This document shows positions 1 to 11,700 of a stretch of DNA of 64,000 bases, in pieces. Position numbers and translations under genes: made by a program. The stretch lies in the NCBI GenBank assembly GCA_964017065.1, contig OZ024783.1, forward strand, positions 17,273,752 through 17,337,751. The letters run 5' to 3'. The notes under the pieces are model-generated. The model was not told where the DNA came from. It searched no databases and saw only the letters and a list, made by a program, of their open reading frames with translations. Every line of letters starts with the position of its first letter. Within the stretch, counting starts at the first letter, position 1. Origin of the DNA: Haliclona indistincta. Its lineage: Eukaryota; Porifera; Demospongiae; Haplosclerida; Chalinidae.

Positions 1-61
1 GGAGATAGTGTAACAATGCAACAGAGTCACTGGTAGTGCAATAGTGTGTATTAGGAGATAG
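1..61 (+). repeat. Edge of a 53-bp satellite array
   Basis: Just over one copy of the 53-bp unit that forms the large array at 2565-3795. The unit contains AACAGAGTCACTGGTAGTG and ends in GGAGATAGTG. The array probably continues beyond the window start. Confidence 0.8.
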
Positions 62-1705
62 TGACCGTATGAAACCGAGCGACTGTTCCAAACAAGAATA
101 TGGAAGGTTAGCACGGTAGTACACACTATAGCACCCACGAAATTTAGCCTACGGTACAGGTATGGGCTTCAGATACTCATGTAAAGCTGCAGCAATGCTG
201 CCAGTAGTGATGTGTGATAATTATAAAGTCTATGGTGTCTTTTGGCAGAGCAATTGTTGTTGCATCTCGTCCCGGGAGGGCTATTGTAAAGAGGAGTCCT
301 GCTGGATAGTGGATAGAGAGTCCTGCTGGATAGAGACATCACTCATTCTGCTAAACAGTATGTTTAATAAGATTCTCATAAACAGTGTGTGTGACTGGTG
401 TTTTCCCCCTCACAGATCTGTCGCCTGTTTGTATTGTCTTATCTTATTGTACTGTTTCAATCATACTTGACTATCACTGCATAGATAGAACAATACTAGC
501 ATGTATTCAAGTCTTTTCAAGAACAAAAGTTTAGAGAGTTCAATCGTAGTCGTCTCTGGATGCATTTCTTGAACTTAAAGCCTTGCCGAGAGAAAAAGGT
601 AAAATCAACATTGCTACTGGATGATCAAGAGGTCATTTACTTTGCTACTTGTGTCCAGACAAGGGCTTACACTTGGTTTGAGACTGTTGCGAGAAACAAA
701 GAAAGAGAGGTGTGGTCAACAATGTATGTATGCAGCCAGCTATTGAGTCAGCAGCTTAGTGCTCTGTCTGAAGCACAAGCCAACACTATTCCTTTATACA
801 CACCAAGACTAGTAAACTTGCCCTTTATACAGTATGCTCTCTGTAAGCTCCAATCGCTCGCAAAAGACGTGTCAATGCTATAGCTATCATTCGGTGGTAC
901 AGACGGTATGCCAGAAGCTCCAGGTAGCTGGTATAGCTTTGTAATGATGCCGTCTACATTGGTTCACAGTCGGGCACAAGAAGACGTTGCTCTCCATCGC
1001 TCCAGTGTCCTGCTGAAATAGTACGATGTTGACAGAGACGCCAGCGGGACGATCTCGGTCGGCATGACTCGGCGGCGACACTGATCGGCAAGCCCCGCGG
1101 TGACTTCTAGAATCCATGATCTCTTCGTCAACAAAGGGCTTATGAGCACCTAGAGAGACACCATAGACAGTGTTAGCCATTGCGTAAATTTGAATTTGAA
1201 CTTACAAAAGCAGCTGTTGATACTGTTTGTACAACGAGGAAGAACTTGAAGATCACCCAACTTTACCCCCAAAAGGGAACGTGTTCCCATGTCCCAGTAT
1301 AAATTTCGACCATACCATTCGATACCTAAAAAGGCACTCTATCAAACCTGGGGCCGGCAAATAGAAAAAGTTTAAAGCTTTTCAAGCGACAGTCGTTCAA
1401 AATTTGAAAAAACCATGTTTTTAGACCTCGCCAATACAATTGCAATTGAGCGACGGTCGCGACTTTCAACCCCGTTTGGGAACGCTTTCTCGCTGCCTTT
1501 CTGCAACACTTTTTATACTAATCAGTAGCCAATGAGCTGAAGTTTACTCTCTGGGGTCGGCAAATATAAATTTGTGTTCACGTCAGCCAGGATGACTGCT
1601 AGAAGTTCATCTCCCAATAGAACTAATACATTAACTAAGGGAAGTATACGGACACAAGTTAATTTAGTATACGGAAATTGTAACAGGATGTCGTTATTAG
1701 CTGGT
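62..1705. other. No convincing gene; mixed intergenic sequence
   Basis: This stretch holds one 107-codon ORF (560-883, listed separately) and a small GC-richer patch near 1020-1110. I see no splice-supported gene, tRNA or clear mobile element before the transposon fragment that starts at about 1706. Two similar short phrases containing GGCAAATA (near 1356 and 1560) may be traces of an old repeat. Confidence 0.4.
560..883 (+). CDS. Unrecognised 107-aa ORF, possible exon or chance ORF
   Basis: An ATG-initiated ORF of 107 codons. The composition is protein-like, with mixed charged and hydrophobic residues and no low-complexity runs. I recognise no domain, signal peptide or membrane segment. There is no obvious neighbouring exon in phase and no second copy in the window to support it. 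It may be an exon of a gene that lies mostly left of the window, or a chance ORF; I lean to chance. Confidence 0.2.
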   Translation: MHFLNLKPCREKKVKSTLLLDDQEVIYFATCVQTRAYTWFETVARNKEREVWSTMYVCSQLLSQQLSALSEAQANTIPLYTPRLVNLPFIQYALCKLQSLAKDVSML

Positions 1706-1941
1706 AATGACGAAACTCGATTTTCACCGTTTCCAGGTTCGTTACTTTAGTAACAATTTCGAGCAATCTCCTTGCTACTGTAAGATGGGGCAACGTCAGA
1801 GAGCGGATCTAAGTGTCTAAAGACGTATAAAATTCAACACCAGGCGAAATATCAGCGTTTGAACGCTAGTACATTGTATGTAGCCGCCATCTTGTTTTCT
1901 CGTTCATCCCTACATAGGGAGTCACTACCGTGCCTCCCTAA
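1706..1941 (-). mobile_element. Terminal fragment of the GGGAGGCAC foldback transposon
   Basis: About 235 bp match one end of the element at 24710-26648 (compare 26414-26651). The match includes the block with ATCTTGTTTTCTCGTTC and the terminus ending CCTCCCTAA. The other end is missing. Its terminus directly abuts the left edge of the palindrome at 1942. This copy is slightly diverged at the terminal hairpin (AGTCAC instead of AGGCAC). Confidence 0.8.
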
Positions 1942-2564
1942 TAATTGTGACAAAGTCCTTTGTCTATGTGTAGCCTGTGGTAAGAGTACTAAGTAGGTGT
2001 TAACTGTCTTTGGTTAGTTGTGTAGTTTTGTGTTACTGTATCTTGGTCTTTAGTGGTGTGTCTGTATTGCTGATTGGTCTGTTTGTGAGTTTTCGTATCT
2101 GAGTTGTTAGTATTTAAGTGTGTGTTCTAAGGAATTTTATCAATCTAAGTCGCGGAAAACTTGAAATCGCGACAATAATGTTCTCTGTCAATCTGTTTAA
2201 TCCATACTATCTTCATCATCGTGGTCTGAGTTTGTGCAACCAGATCCCTTGCAGTTGCCACATGCAGGAGAGAACATTATATTATGGAGTTTACAAGTAC
2301 ACCTCATGCTGCTACAATCAGTCTGGCAGTTAAAACCTGATTACATGTATAGTAGTTCTTCTGGTGCTGGAGGCAAGTCAGTGAGTATTGGGTTTCTTTG
2401 CTTTCTTTCCTCTACTGGAGAAAGATCAACCACGGTGCCTTTCCACTGTTGTATCCGGTATATACACGGAGGCTGGAATATTTCTTTACCGCTGATGTAA
2501 GTGGTAAAGTCTGAGACTGGTACATTTTGGTAGCGATCTGACACTAACTTTTTGAGCTTTCTGG

Positions 2565-3013
2565 TAGTGCAATAGTGTGTATTAGGTAACAATGGAACAG
2601 AGTCACTGGTAGTGCAATAGTGTGAATTAGGAGATAGTGTAACAATGGAACAGAGTCACTGGTAGTGCAATAGTGTGTATCAGGAGATAGTGTAACAATG
2701 CAACAGAGTCACTGGTAGTGCAATAGTATATCAAGAGATAGTGTAACAATGCAACAGAGTCACTGGTAGTGCAATAGTGTGTATTAGGAGATAGTGTAAC
2801 AATGGAACAGAGTCACTGGTAGTGCAATAGTGTGTATTAGGAGATAGTGTAACAATGCAACAGAGTCACTGGTAGTGCAATAGTGTGTATTAGGAGATAG
2901 TGTAGCAATGGAACAGAGTCACTGGTAGTGCAATAGTATATCAAGAGATAGTGTAACAATGGAACAGAGTCGTTGGTAGTGCAATAGTGTGCATTAGGAG
3001 ATAGTGTAACAAT
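2565..3013 (+). repeat. 53-bp satellite array, left arm
   Basis: About eight tandem copies of a 53-bp unit with few substitutions; some copies lack part of the TGTGTATTAG segment. It forms the left half of the head-to-head array inside the palindrome. Confidence 0.9.
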
Positions 3014-3014
3014 A

Positions 3015-3795
3015 CCATTGTTACACTATCTCCTGATACACTATTGCACTACCAGTGACTCTGTTCCACTGTTACACTATCTCCTAATACACACTATTGC
3101 ACTATCAGTGACTCTGTTGCATTGTTACACTATCTCCTGATACACACTATTGCACTACCAGTGACTCTGTTCCATTGTTACACTATCTCCTAATTCACAC
3201 TATTGCACTACCAGTGACTCTGTCGCATTGTTACACTATCTCCTGATACACACTATTGCACTACCAGTGACTCTGTTGCATTGTTACACTATCTCCTAAT
3301 ACACACTATTGCACTACCAGTGACTCTGTTGCATTGTTACACTATCTCCTAATACACACTATTGCACTACGAGTGACTCTGTTCCATTGTTACACTATCT
3401 CCTAATACACACTATGACACTACCAGTGACTCTGTTCCATTGTTACACTATCTCCTGATATACTATTGCACTACCAGTGACTCTGTTCCATTGTTACACT
3501 ATCTCCTAATACACACTATTGCACTACCAGTGACTCTGTTCCATTGTTACACTATCTCCTAATACACACTATTGCACTACCAGTGACTCTGTTGCATTGT
3601 TACACTATCTCCTAATACACACTATTGCACTACCAGTGACTCTGTTCCATTGTTACACTATCTCCTAATACACACTATTGCACTACCAGTGACTCTGTTC
3701 CATTGTTACACTATCTCCTAATACACACTATTGCACTACCAGTGACTCTGTTCCATTGCTACACTATCTCCTAATACACACTATTGCACTACCAG
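3015..3795 (-). repeat. 53-bp satellite array, right arm (inverted)
   Basis: About fifteen copies of the same 53-bp unit in the opposite orientation, reading TTACACTATCTCCTAATACA on the plus strand. Copies differ by single substitutions, mainly G or C in the AATGSAACAG position. Confidence 0.9.
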
Positions 3796-4429
3796 AAAGC
3801 TCAAAAAGTTCAAGTCAGATCGTTACCAAAATGTACCAGTCTCAGACTTTACCACCTACATCAGAGGTAAAGAATTATTCCAGCCTCCATGTATATACCT
3901 TCAGATACAGCAGTGTAAAGCGCACCGCGGATGATCTTTCTCCAGTGAAGGAAAGAAAGTGAAGAAACCCAATACTCACTGACTTGCCTCCAGCACCAGA
4001 AGAACTACTATACACGTAATCAGGTTTTAACTGCCAGACTGATTGTAGCAGCATGAGGTGTACTTGTAAACTCCATAATATAATGTTCTCTCCTGCATGT
4101 GGCAACTGCAAGGGATCTGGTTGCACAAACTCAGACCATGATGATGAAGATAGTATGGATTAAACAGATTGACAGAGAACATCATTGTCGCGATTTCAAG
4201 TTTTCCGTGACTTAGATTGATAAAATTCCTTAGAACACACACTTAAATACTAACAACTTGGATACGAAAACTCACAAACAGACCAATCAGCAATACAAAA
4301 CTAACAGATACACCACTAAAGACCAAGATACAATAACACAAAACTACACAACTAACCAAAGACAGTTAACACCTACTTAGTACTCTTACCACAGGCTACA
4401 CATAGACAAAGGACTTTGTCATAATTATA

Positions 4430-5017
4430 CATGTATTGTTCAATAATTATCAAATAAATTTTTACTTGACCTATTGAATGTTTAAAAACTTCTAGGAGGC
4501 TTATAGCTATAAAAAACCCGGAGTTATTATAGACTATGTCAAAATACTCAACTCATGAGTTATTAATGATGTTGGTTTAAAAAACATACAATTTTTGATA
4601 CTTCCCCTCACGGGATTCCTTAGGACTTTTAGTATGTTATAGAGGACATTTTTCTGTTTAGGAAACAGTTGAAAATGTTTGTGTTGCAATTAGTCTGAGG
4701 TCAAACTCTAATTTGCCTGTACTAATACTATGTGAGCTGCAATCACAATATTATACTGTACTACATGTACGTAGGAAATAGAATTTTATTTTGTGAAAAC
4801 GAATGTTCATGTAAATGTAAAATAACTATACAATGTATGAGTGATAGGATTGTTAACACTGTGGAGTTAGTATAGTTTTAATGAGAAGCAGTATATAGTT
4901 GTGTTTTGTGTTACTCGAGTGGGTTAAAATGATGGATCCATTATCTGCTAATCCTATTATGAAGTATAGAGATCACCATTACACCAGTTCTCATCACACA
5001 CTATCATTCATTACCTG
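4430..5017. other. AT-rich intergenic sequence
   Basis: AT-rich sequence between the palindrome and the stop codon of the Ank-ROC-COR-Death gene. I see no ORF, repeat or RNA gene. It probably includes the 3' untranslated region of that gene; a TTTATT near 4785 could be its polyadenylation signal on the minus strand, which is weak evidence. Confidence 0.4.
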
Positions 5018-8000
5018 TTACTGGTGTGTTATCTGATGTTCTATATCAATGGCAACTCTCACTTCATCCATTTCCCTCAAAGCTGTGATCAGTTCAGTCC
5101 AAGATGCATCAGGAGAGCCTCTCAACCAAACATCAAACATCTCTGCCTTGAGTCTGCCTAGTCCATCCACTCGATAAGAGATGTCAATACTACGAAGTTG
5201 ACTCATTGTGAGACCCAGAAGTCGACCAAGAAAATGCCAGTCAGTGACACTGCTGACTGCTTTAAGAATCAGGTTCACTGAGAGAGGAGAGCCTGAGGGA
5301 ACACAAACAACACTGATCTATGTTACACAACATGATGTATTGTACTATAGCTGTACATGAAAAAGAGAATCAACTCACTTGTTCTAGAGAGGTCACCACT
5401 AACACAACCAGCAGCAGCTGTGGGTAGCTGTGTAGCTGTGTGACAGCTCTCCAGTTCAGTCACCTCCTGTATACAAACAAGCAAAGAGTACTATAAGCTA
5501 CAACACACATGTACTTACAGTGAACCAGCACTTGTGTTTGTTCTCTAAACCAACTGGTCCTTCTCGACAATCTCGCATAGAACAGATCACGTGTTGCGGC
5601 TTCTTCTTTGAGCGGCAGCGTGCAGGATGAGGGCGTCTACCTGACTGCACAGCGTGAGGACAGTAGAACCCAAAGTCCCAGTGCACATCTCGAGTATGAG
5701 GATAGAGTGAACCAACTTCACAGAACATTGTCCACAGCTGGCGACGACATTCTAGGATCAAGCGTGGGTTGATGACGGCATCAGTAAGAATACGAACCTC
5801 CATGTGACTAACGAGACTACGAATCTCAACATGAACCAATCCTTCTTCTCTGTCGTCATTAAAGTAAAAGCGAATACGATTCCTGAATCGATTGAGCTCG
5901 TCCAAGCTCCAATTCTCATTTTGAGAGAATCTGACTACTGAGGCTTGGAACTGGCCAAGAGGGACAAAGCCAGTAGCTGGTATGAGGAGGAGAGGAGAAT
6001 ACAGGAGACCAGAGAGAAGCTTGGGGTCACTGGACGTCAAATTGTGGTCGGGGTAGAGGAGACACGGCAGGAAGTACACCTCTTCTTCACTAGCCGATCG
6101 AGCATTCTTGTAGAGGATATAACACGACTCTAGTAGCTCCACAATCTCATCAGTCGGGATTCCCTTCTCGTCAGTAGAGGATTCACTGCATGCCTTGTTC
6201 ATCAGACGATGAGAAACCTCTCCTGTGAGTCGCATGTGTTTAGCTGTCTCTGGCTCCCCTCTCACTGCTCCAAATGCAGACACAAACAGCTCTGCTGGCG
6301 GCTTCATAATCAAGTTAACATTCACAATAACACGCTTGCCAAGCTTCTTCAACTGACCATAGTAAAGGATAGTGCCATACTTGTCGTGCAGGTACTGGAG
6401 AACACCTTTCAGATTTTTTCTGGAGATGCCACAATGCTCAGCTATTACTACACACTCTTCTAGAGAGCACCATCCTGGAGATGGATCGAATCTCATGCGC
6501 AGTATCAGGTGGAGCAATAATGCACCTGTTGGAACCTGCTGTGGAGTAAACCGCTCGTGGACTATTCTAGTTATCAGTTCACGAAGACCCTCAATATCGC
6601 TGGAGTCTGTACTCACGTTGTTGAGTGGATGAATGTATCTCTTCTCCTCTCCTGGCTTGTTGACTGAGCACAGAACATCACTTCTCATGAAGTAGTCGTC
6701 TTGGAAGAATTGCTGAATGGAGCGGTCTAGAGTGAGAACAGCTGCCTCACTGGTCTGGTCGAGGTGAGTGCCAATGAGAATGGCTGCCGGCTTGTGGTCT
6801 AGACTAGTCTGGAGTGAGGAGATGCTGCACAGAGCACGCTGGATGATCTCTCTGATAGTGTACTCTGACTCATACTGTATTGAACTGGACCCATCAGCTC
6901 TGTACACTACTGTGTAGGGGGAGTCTAGATCGTGAGTGATGTTGAAGAAAATCAGGTTTAGTGCCATGCCGTGCAATAGGAGAGGTAGGATCTCGTGAAA
7001 CTCTGGCTGGCCGCCAATATCGATAAGGTGAAGAAAAGAAAGACTGTTTGTATTCTTGAGGAACTCCTGAATGGTCTTCCAGTCTTCATCTTTGACTAAT
7101 TTAGTGAGTGCGGTGGCCACAAGCTCATCTCGTGTGTGATGAGTAAGATTGTCCCAATCCTGTACGAGGGTGGCAGGACCAGGTGAGCTACTGGCAGCAG
7201 TGGATGGTCTGGTAGTGGACCTACTGCTGGAGGGTGCTGCAGCAGTGGATGGTCTGGTAGTGGACCTACTGCTGGATGGTGCTGCAGCAGTGGATGGTCT
7301 GGTAGTGGACCTACTGCTGGAGGGTGCTGCAGCAGCGGATGGTCTGGTAGTGGACCTACTGCTGGATGGTGCTGCAGAAGTGGATGGTCTGGTAGTGGAC
7401 CTACTGCTGGAGGGTGCTGCAGCAGCGGATGGTCTGGTAGTGGACCTACTGCTGGAGGGTGCTGCAGGGGAGTTTAGAACACGGCTACACAAAGCACGGC
7501 ACTGATCCTCCAGTCCCTGGCTCCTCCACCCTCCCTCAGACAAGAGCACTGATGATCGGTCAATGCCACTATACAACTGGACAGTAATTGGAGCGTCTAT
7601 ACCGGTACTGGGAACAATCTCGTCTGGTGATATGCGAACGATCTCGTGAGTGAGACGACGTCGTGCTGTGGTTTTACCGACACGAGATGGTCCAATCATG
7701 AAACCCTTGAGTGAGCATACTGGTACACTACCTTGCTGATGAATGTGACGCTGGATAATATTAACAGCAACTCCTACAATGATAATGATGTACATAACCA
7801 CTGATAGGCAGGAAGTATGAATCTACAGTAGCACGACACAGCTAGTGTAGCTACTTATCATGTGACCACAGTATATACAGTATCACAACACAGCTAGTGT
7901 AGCTACTTATCATGTGACCACAGTATCTACAATATCACAACACAGCTAGTGTAGCTACTTATCATGTGACCATAGTATCTACAGTATCACAACACAGCTA

Positions 8001-8723
8001 GTGTAGCTACTTATCATGTGACCACAGTATCTACAATATCACAACACAGCTGGTGTAGCTACTTATCATGTGACCACAGTATCTACAATATCACAACACA
8101 GCTGGTGTAGCTACTTATCATGTGACCATAGTATCTACAAAAAAATCACAACATGTATTATGTAGACACACTTACAAAAACATGTAAAAAAAACACTTAC
8201 ACATGAATAAACAAAATGTAAAAAATGGATCATGATCTGTACTTCACAAGAGCTGAAGCAGCCAGAGTAAGCAATGAAGAGACAACTGATGCTATCATTC
8301 ATTCTAGAAAATGGTTTAGAGTGTCTTGTGAGTACTAATCAAATGCTGTGGTAAGCTCTCTATGCTACACAGGACTAGCCACATACTATACTCAATGACT
8401 CATATCAAAGGAGCTTGGATGATGATGACACACAGGATCAGACACTAATGAAGTGTGTACGACGACCATGATGATGGTGGTGATGGTGGTGATGGTGATG
8501 ATGGTGGTGATGGTGGTGATGGTGGTGATGATGGTGATGATAATGATAATGATGGAGGAGTTAGCGATGCAGAGCACCACATGGAGTGTGACTACTGTGC
8601 AGACTCAATATGTGACACTACCAATACACTGTAAGATGGTGAACACAAGAGTGTGTGTGGCTAGCTCAGTCTCACCAGCTGAAGTGGGAGGAGCACCGGA
8701 TTTACTAGGTCGTGTTCGAGTTG

Positions 8724-8791
<68 letters not shown>

Positions 8792-11700
8792 AGAGCCATG
8801 CATGCTAGTAGAATAATTCATTGCAGTATAGTACATGAGTATAGTATTAGTATGTTGACTATTGTAATAGTAGGTGTGGTCAGACTCTATAACACTTCAT
8901 AGCTCAGTAGCTCGTGTTATCATGTACTGACCAGCTCTCTCCAGCAAGTCCACAATGTCTTGATGATTCTCACGTCTCGCCCGATCAAGTGGAGTATCAC
9001 CACGCTATAGTGCAACAATAGAACAGTGTGAGTCATGACACACACACAAACCAAAAATGAGAAATGGAAGTTAAGAAACATTGGCTTTGCAATCAGTTCA
9101 TTTCAATACATACTGTAACCAGAAACACACCCAAACTGCATACACTGATTCTAACATAGCTTGAACCATACATGAACATATACACTCTACATGACCCCGC
9201 CCCCTGTACCACACCATGAAAGGTGTGGTCCTTGTATCAGATGGTGGCTGATATTGTTGTGTAACTGTGCTGTGAGTGTCTTTGTGGTAAACATGTCTCA
9301 TATCTCTCACACATGTTCTTTGAATAGAGGATTCTGTGAATCATTGATACAGTAATGGATAGGGATTTGTAATGGAAGGGTTAAATCATCTGCTGACATC
9401 ATAATGGTGGGTAGCTACAAGACCTATGGCAAGGATGAATTACAGGGACAGTGCATGGCTGTGCTGGTTCAGTGAGCACGTATAGATGACAACAAGGTTA
9501 TTCAGCCAAGCTTGTCTTTATGCTGACAGGTGACTTTGACAAAACTACTACTCACCTCACTCTCAATTCACTGATTATAGTACAGCACAGAAGGTATTGT
9601 ATGAGATAATTAGAGTAAATTATAGATCACTGCTTCTATTTGTTAGTATAGTTTGGTATCACAGAGGACAAGTATATAGCTAACAAACACTTGGTATAAA
9701 GACAGCTTAAGAACTCATATCTTCTTCAGAGTGGTACAGAGACACATGCAGGCTCATGTATCTACATGTATGGTGTAATCTACAGTAAGCACTTTACGAT
9801 AGTATAGTAGTTGTATTGTATTTCATGAGAACAGCTTTGTTCAACAACACAACATATCAGTATTACTAGACACACATGTACTCACTTTATCGGTTATATC
9901 GGTAGCTGCACCCGCATCTATCAGCAACTTAGACACAGCTGTCTTACCAGCGTATGCACTGATATGAAGTGCTGTCCTTCCATTCTATATAGAATAAACA
10001 ACAAGTGAAGAGCACATGGTTATTGAGTGTAAAGTGATATCAAGCACAACACATGGTATCTGGTCTTGTTGGTAATAACACAGTAACTAGTGTATTACAG
10101 TATCAGATGATGGCTTGTGTACCAGTACAGTATGACACATAGTGTCTACACATCACAGGAAATACTATTATCATTTGACATGTACTGCAATAATCTGCTA
10201 GCTATACATGTATGATATTGTACACAAAGTCATGTGTACAATTGTCATACATGTAAATCACTGCATGTTTTACATGTCAGTAGCTACATGCTTTGGTACC
10301 ACAGAGGACAAGTACAATGGAAGTCTATGCATAGGATAGCAAACCAAAAGTATGATGTTGACCAATGAAACACACCTTGAGTAAACTTGACTAAAAGTGA
10401 ATTGGTCAGTGCTTACTTCCAATTTTGACATAGTCTATGCAAAAACTTAGAAAACCGCTGTACAGCTAACAGCGAGTTTACACTAGAGCTGGGAATGGTT
10501 CCAGAACTGCTCTAAGCTCTATACTAGTGTAAACAGGCACAGAACTGCTTCAAATTGTTCCATTGAAACTAGGACCTGCTTGTGAGCAGGTTGAAAACAC
10601 AATAAAACCAGTTCAAGGACTGTTCTGCTGCTAATGTAGACAGAATAGTTCCACAACAAACCATTCATTACACTAAATCTGTCAGTATTTTCAATTCTAA
10701 TGGCTAGCACACGACTGGAATATGATCCATGAGAACGAGTAAATTAATAGAGATGTGTCAAGTGATAGCAGAATAAAGCTGTTGATTGAATTATGGATTT
10801 AAAGTAGGCATCCTGAACACATCAGGAGCACATAATGGGAGTGCAAAGTATTAGAGTAGGAGTGGGAAGCGCCAAGGCAATGGATTAAAAGCTGGGACGC
10901 TACACATGTTATTAAGGATAGACTAGATGATGGCTGGAGTTGCACTAATATATTTGCTGAAAACAGACAGTCGTCAGACATTTCTAGGAGGTAAGGAGCT
11001 GCCTCAAGACCATTGTCATTGCTTGCTACCTTCACTAGATACTGCTAAATGGAGACACGAGTGAAAACTATAATTATGCTCACAGGTCGACATTTACAGC
11101 TAATGTGTGAGCACGTAGCTATCGTCTGGAAACCATCAAATGATTTTATAGAAAGCTGAACTGACCGCCCAGCTCCTACCAAACCAAGCTGTCAGTGTAT
11201 AGAAGCTCAACATCAAACACCAACCATAATCCAGTCTATCTTTAATAATTAGGTGTAGACTTCTGAATTTTAATCAAATGTGTGGGCGCTTCCCACTCCA
11301 CTCTAATACTTCACACACTCATTATGTGCTCCTGAACACATGCATGGTATTCTCATGATCATGACACGGAGAAATGCTGTGTTATAAAGTGAGAAAGAGA
11401 CTCAATGAATTAATTTGTAGTGCAAACAGTGATATAACTGTTCTTTTTGTTAGCAGTGAGTATATTCTTGGTGGTACCTACTATGACGATGTGTTTCACA
11501 GTTCACATGAGTTGATAATCGATCTCAACAAGAATAGATTACAGCAGCAAAATATTACAAACACAAAAGAGGAGGATAACTGAACTAAAACACACACTCC
11601 TTAAATACTCAACTGAATTAACATGTGCAACTAGAATGATCTACAGACAAATCAGTACCACAGACAAAACCACACTAGACTAATAATTATTTTATTACAA

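Larger units (their letters stand above)
1942..4429. repeat. 2.5-kb palindrome (inverted duplication) centred on satellite DNA
   Basis: The arm 1942-3013 is repeated as its reverse complement at 3015-4429. The outer sequence (1942-2560 versus 3796-4429) is nearly identical and begins AATTGTGACAAAG. The inner part is the 53-bp satellite, in head-to-head orientation, with the symmetry point near 3014. The right satellite arm is longer (about 15 copies) than the left (about 8). Short ORFs such as 2118-2333 (+) and 4027-4242 (-) are mirror copies of one another and are not good evidence for a gene. Confidence 0.85.

Noticed and set aside
2118..2333. Conserved 71-codon ORF present in both palindrome arms
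   Set aside because: Identity is explained by the recent inverted duplication; there is no independent sign of coding selection.
2565..3795. CRISPR array
   Set aside because: Repeats are contiguous 53-bp units without unique spacers, in a eukaryotic palindrome.
7149..7505. 118-codon ORF on the plus strand across the ROC-domain repeats
   Set aside because: It is the antisense reading of the 45-bp coding repeat; the minus-strand exon has real domains and splice sites.
8453..8791. Met/Val-rich and Glu/Arg-rich ORF
   Set aside because: It results from the (ATGGTG)n and (GA)n microsatellites.
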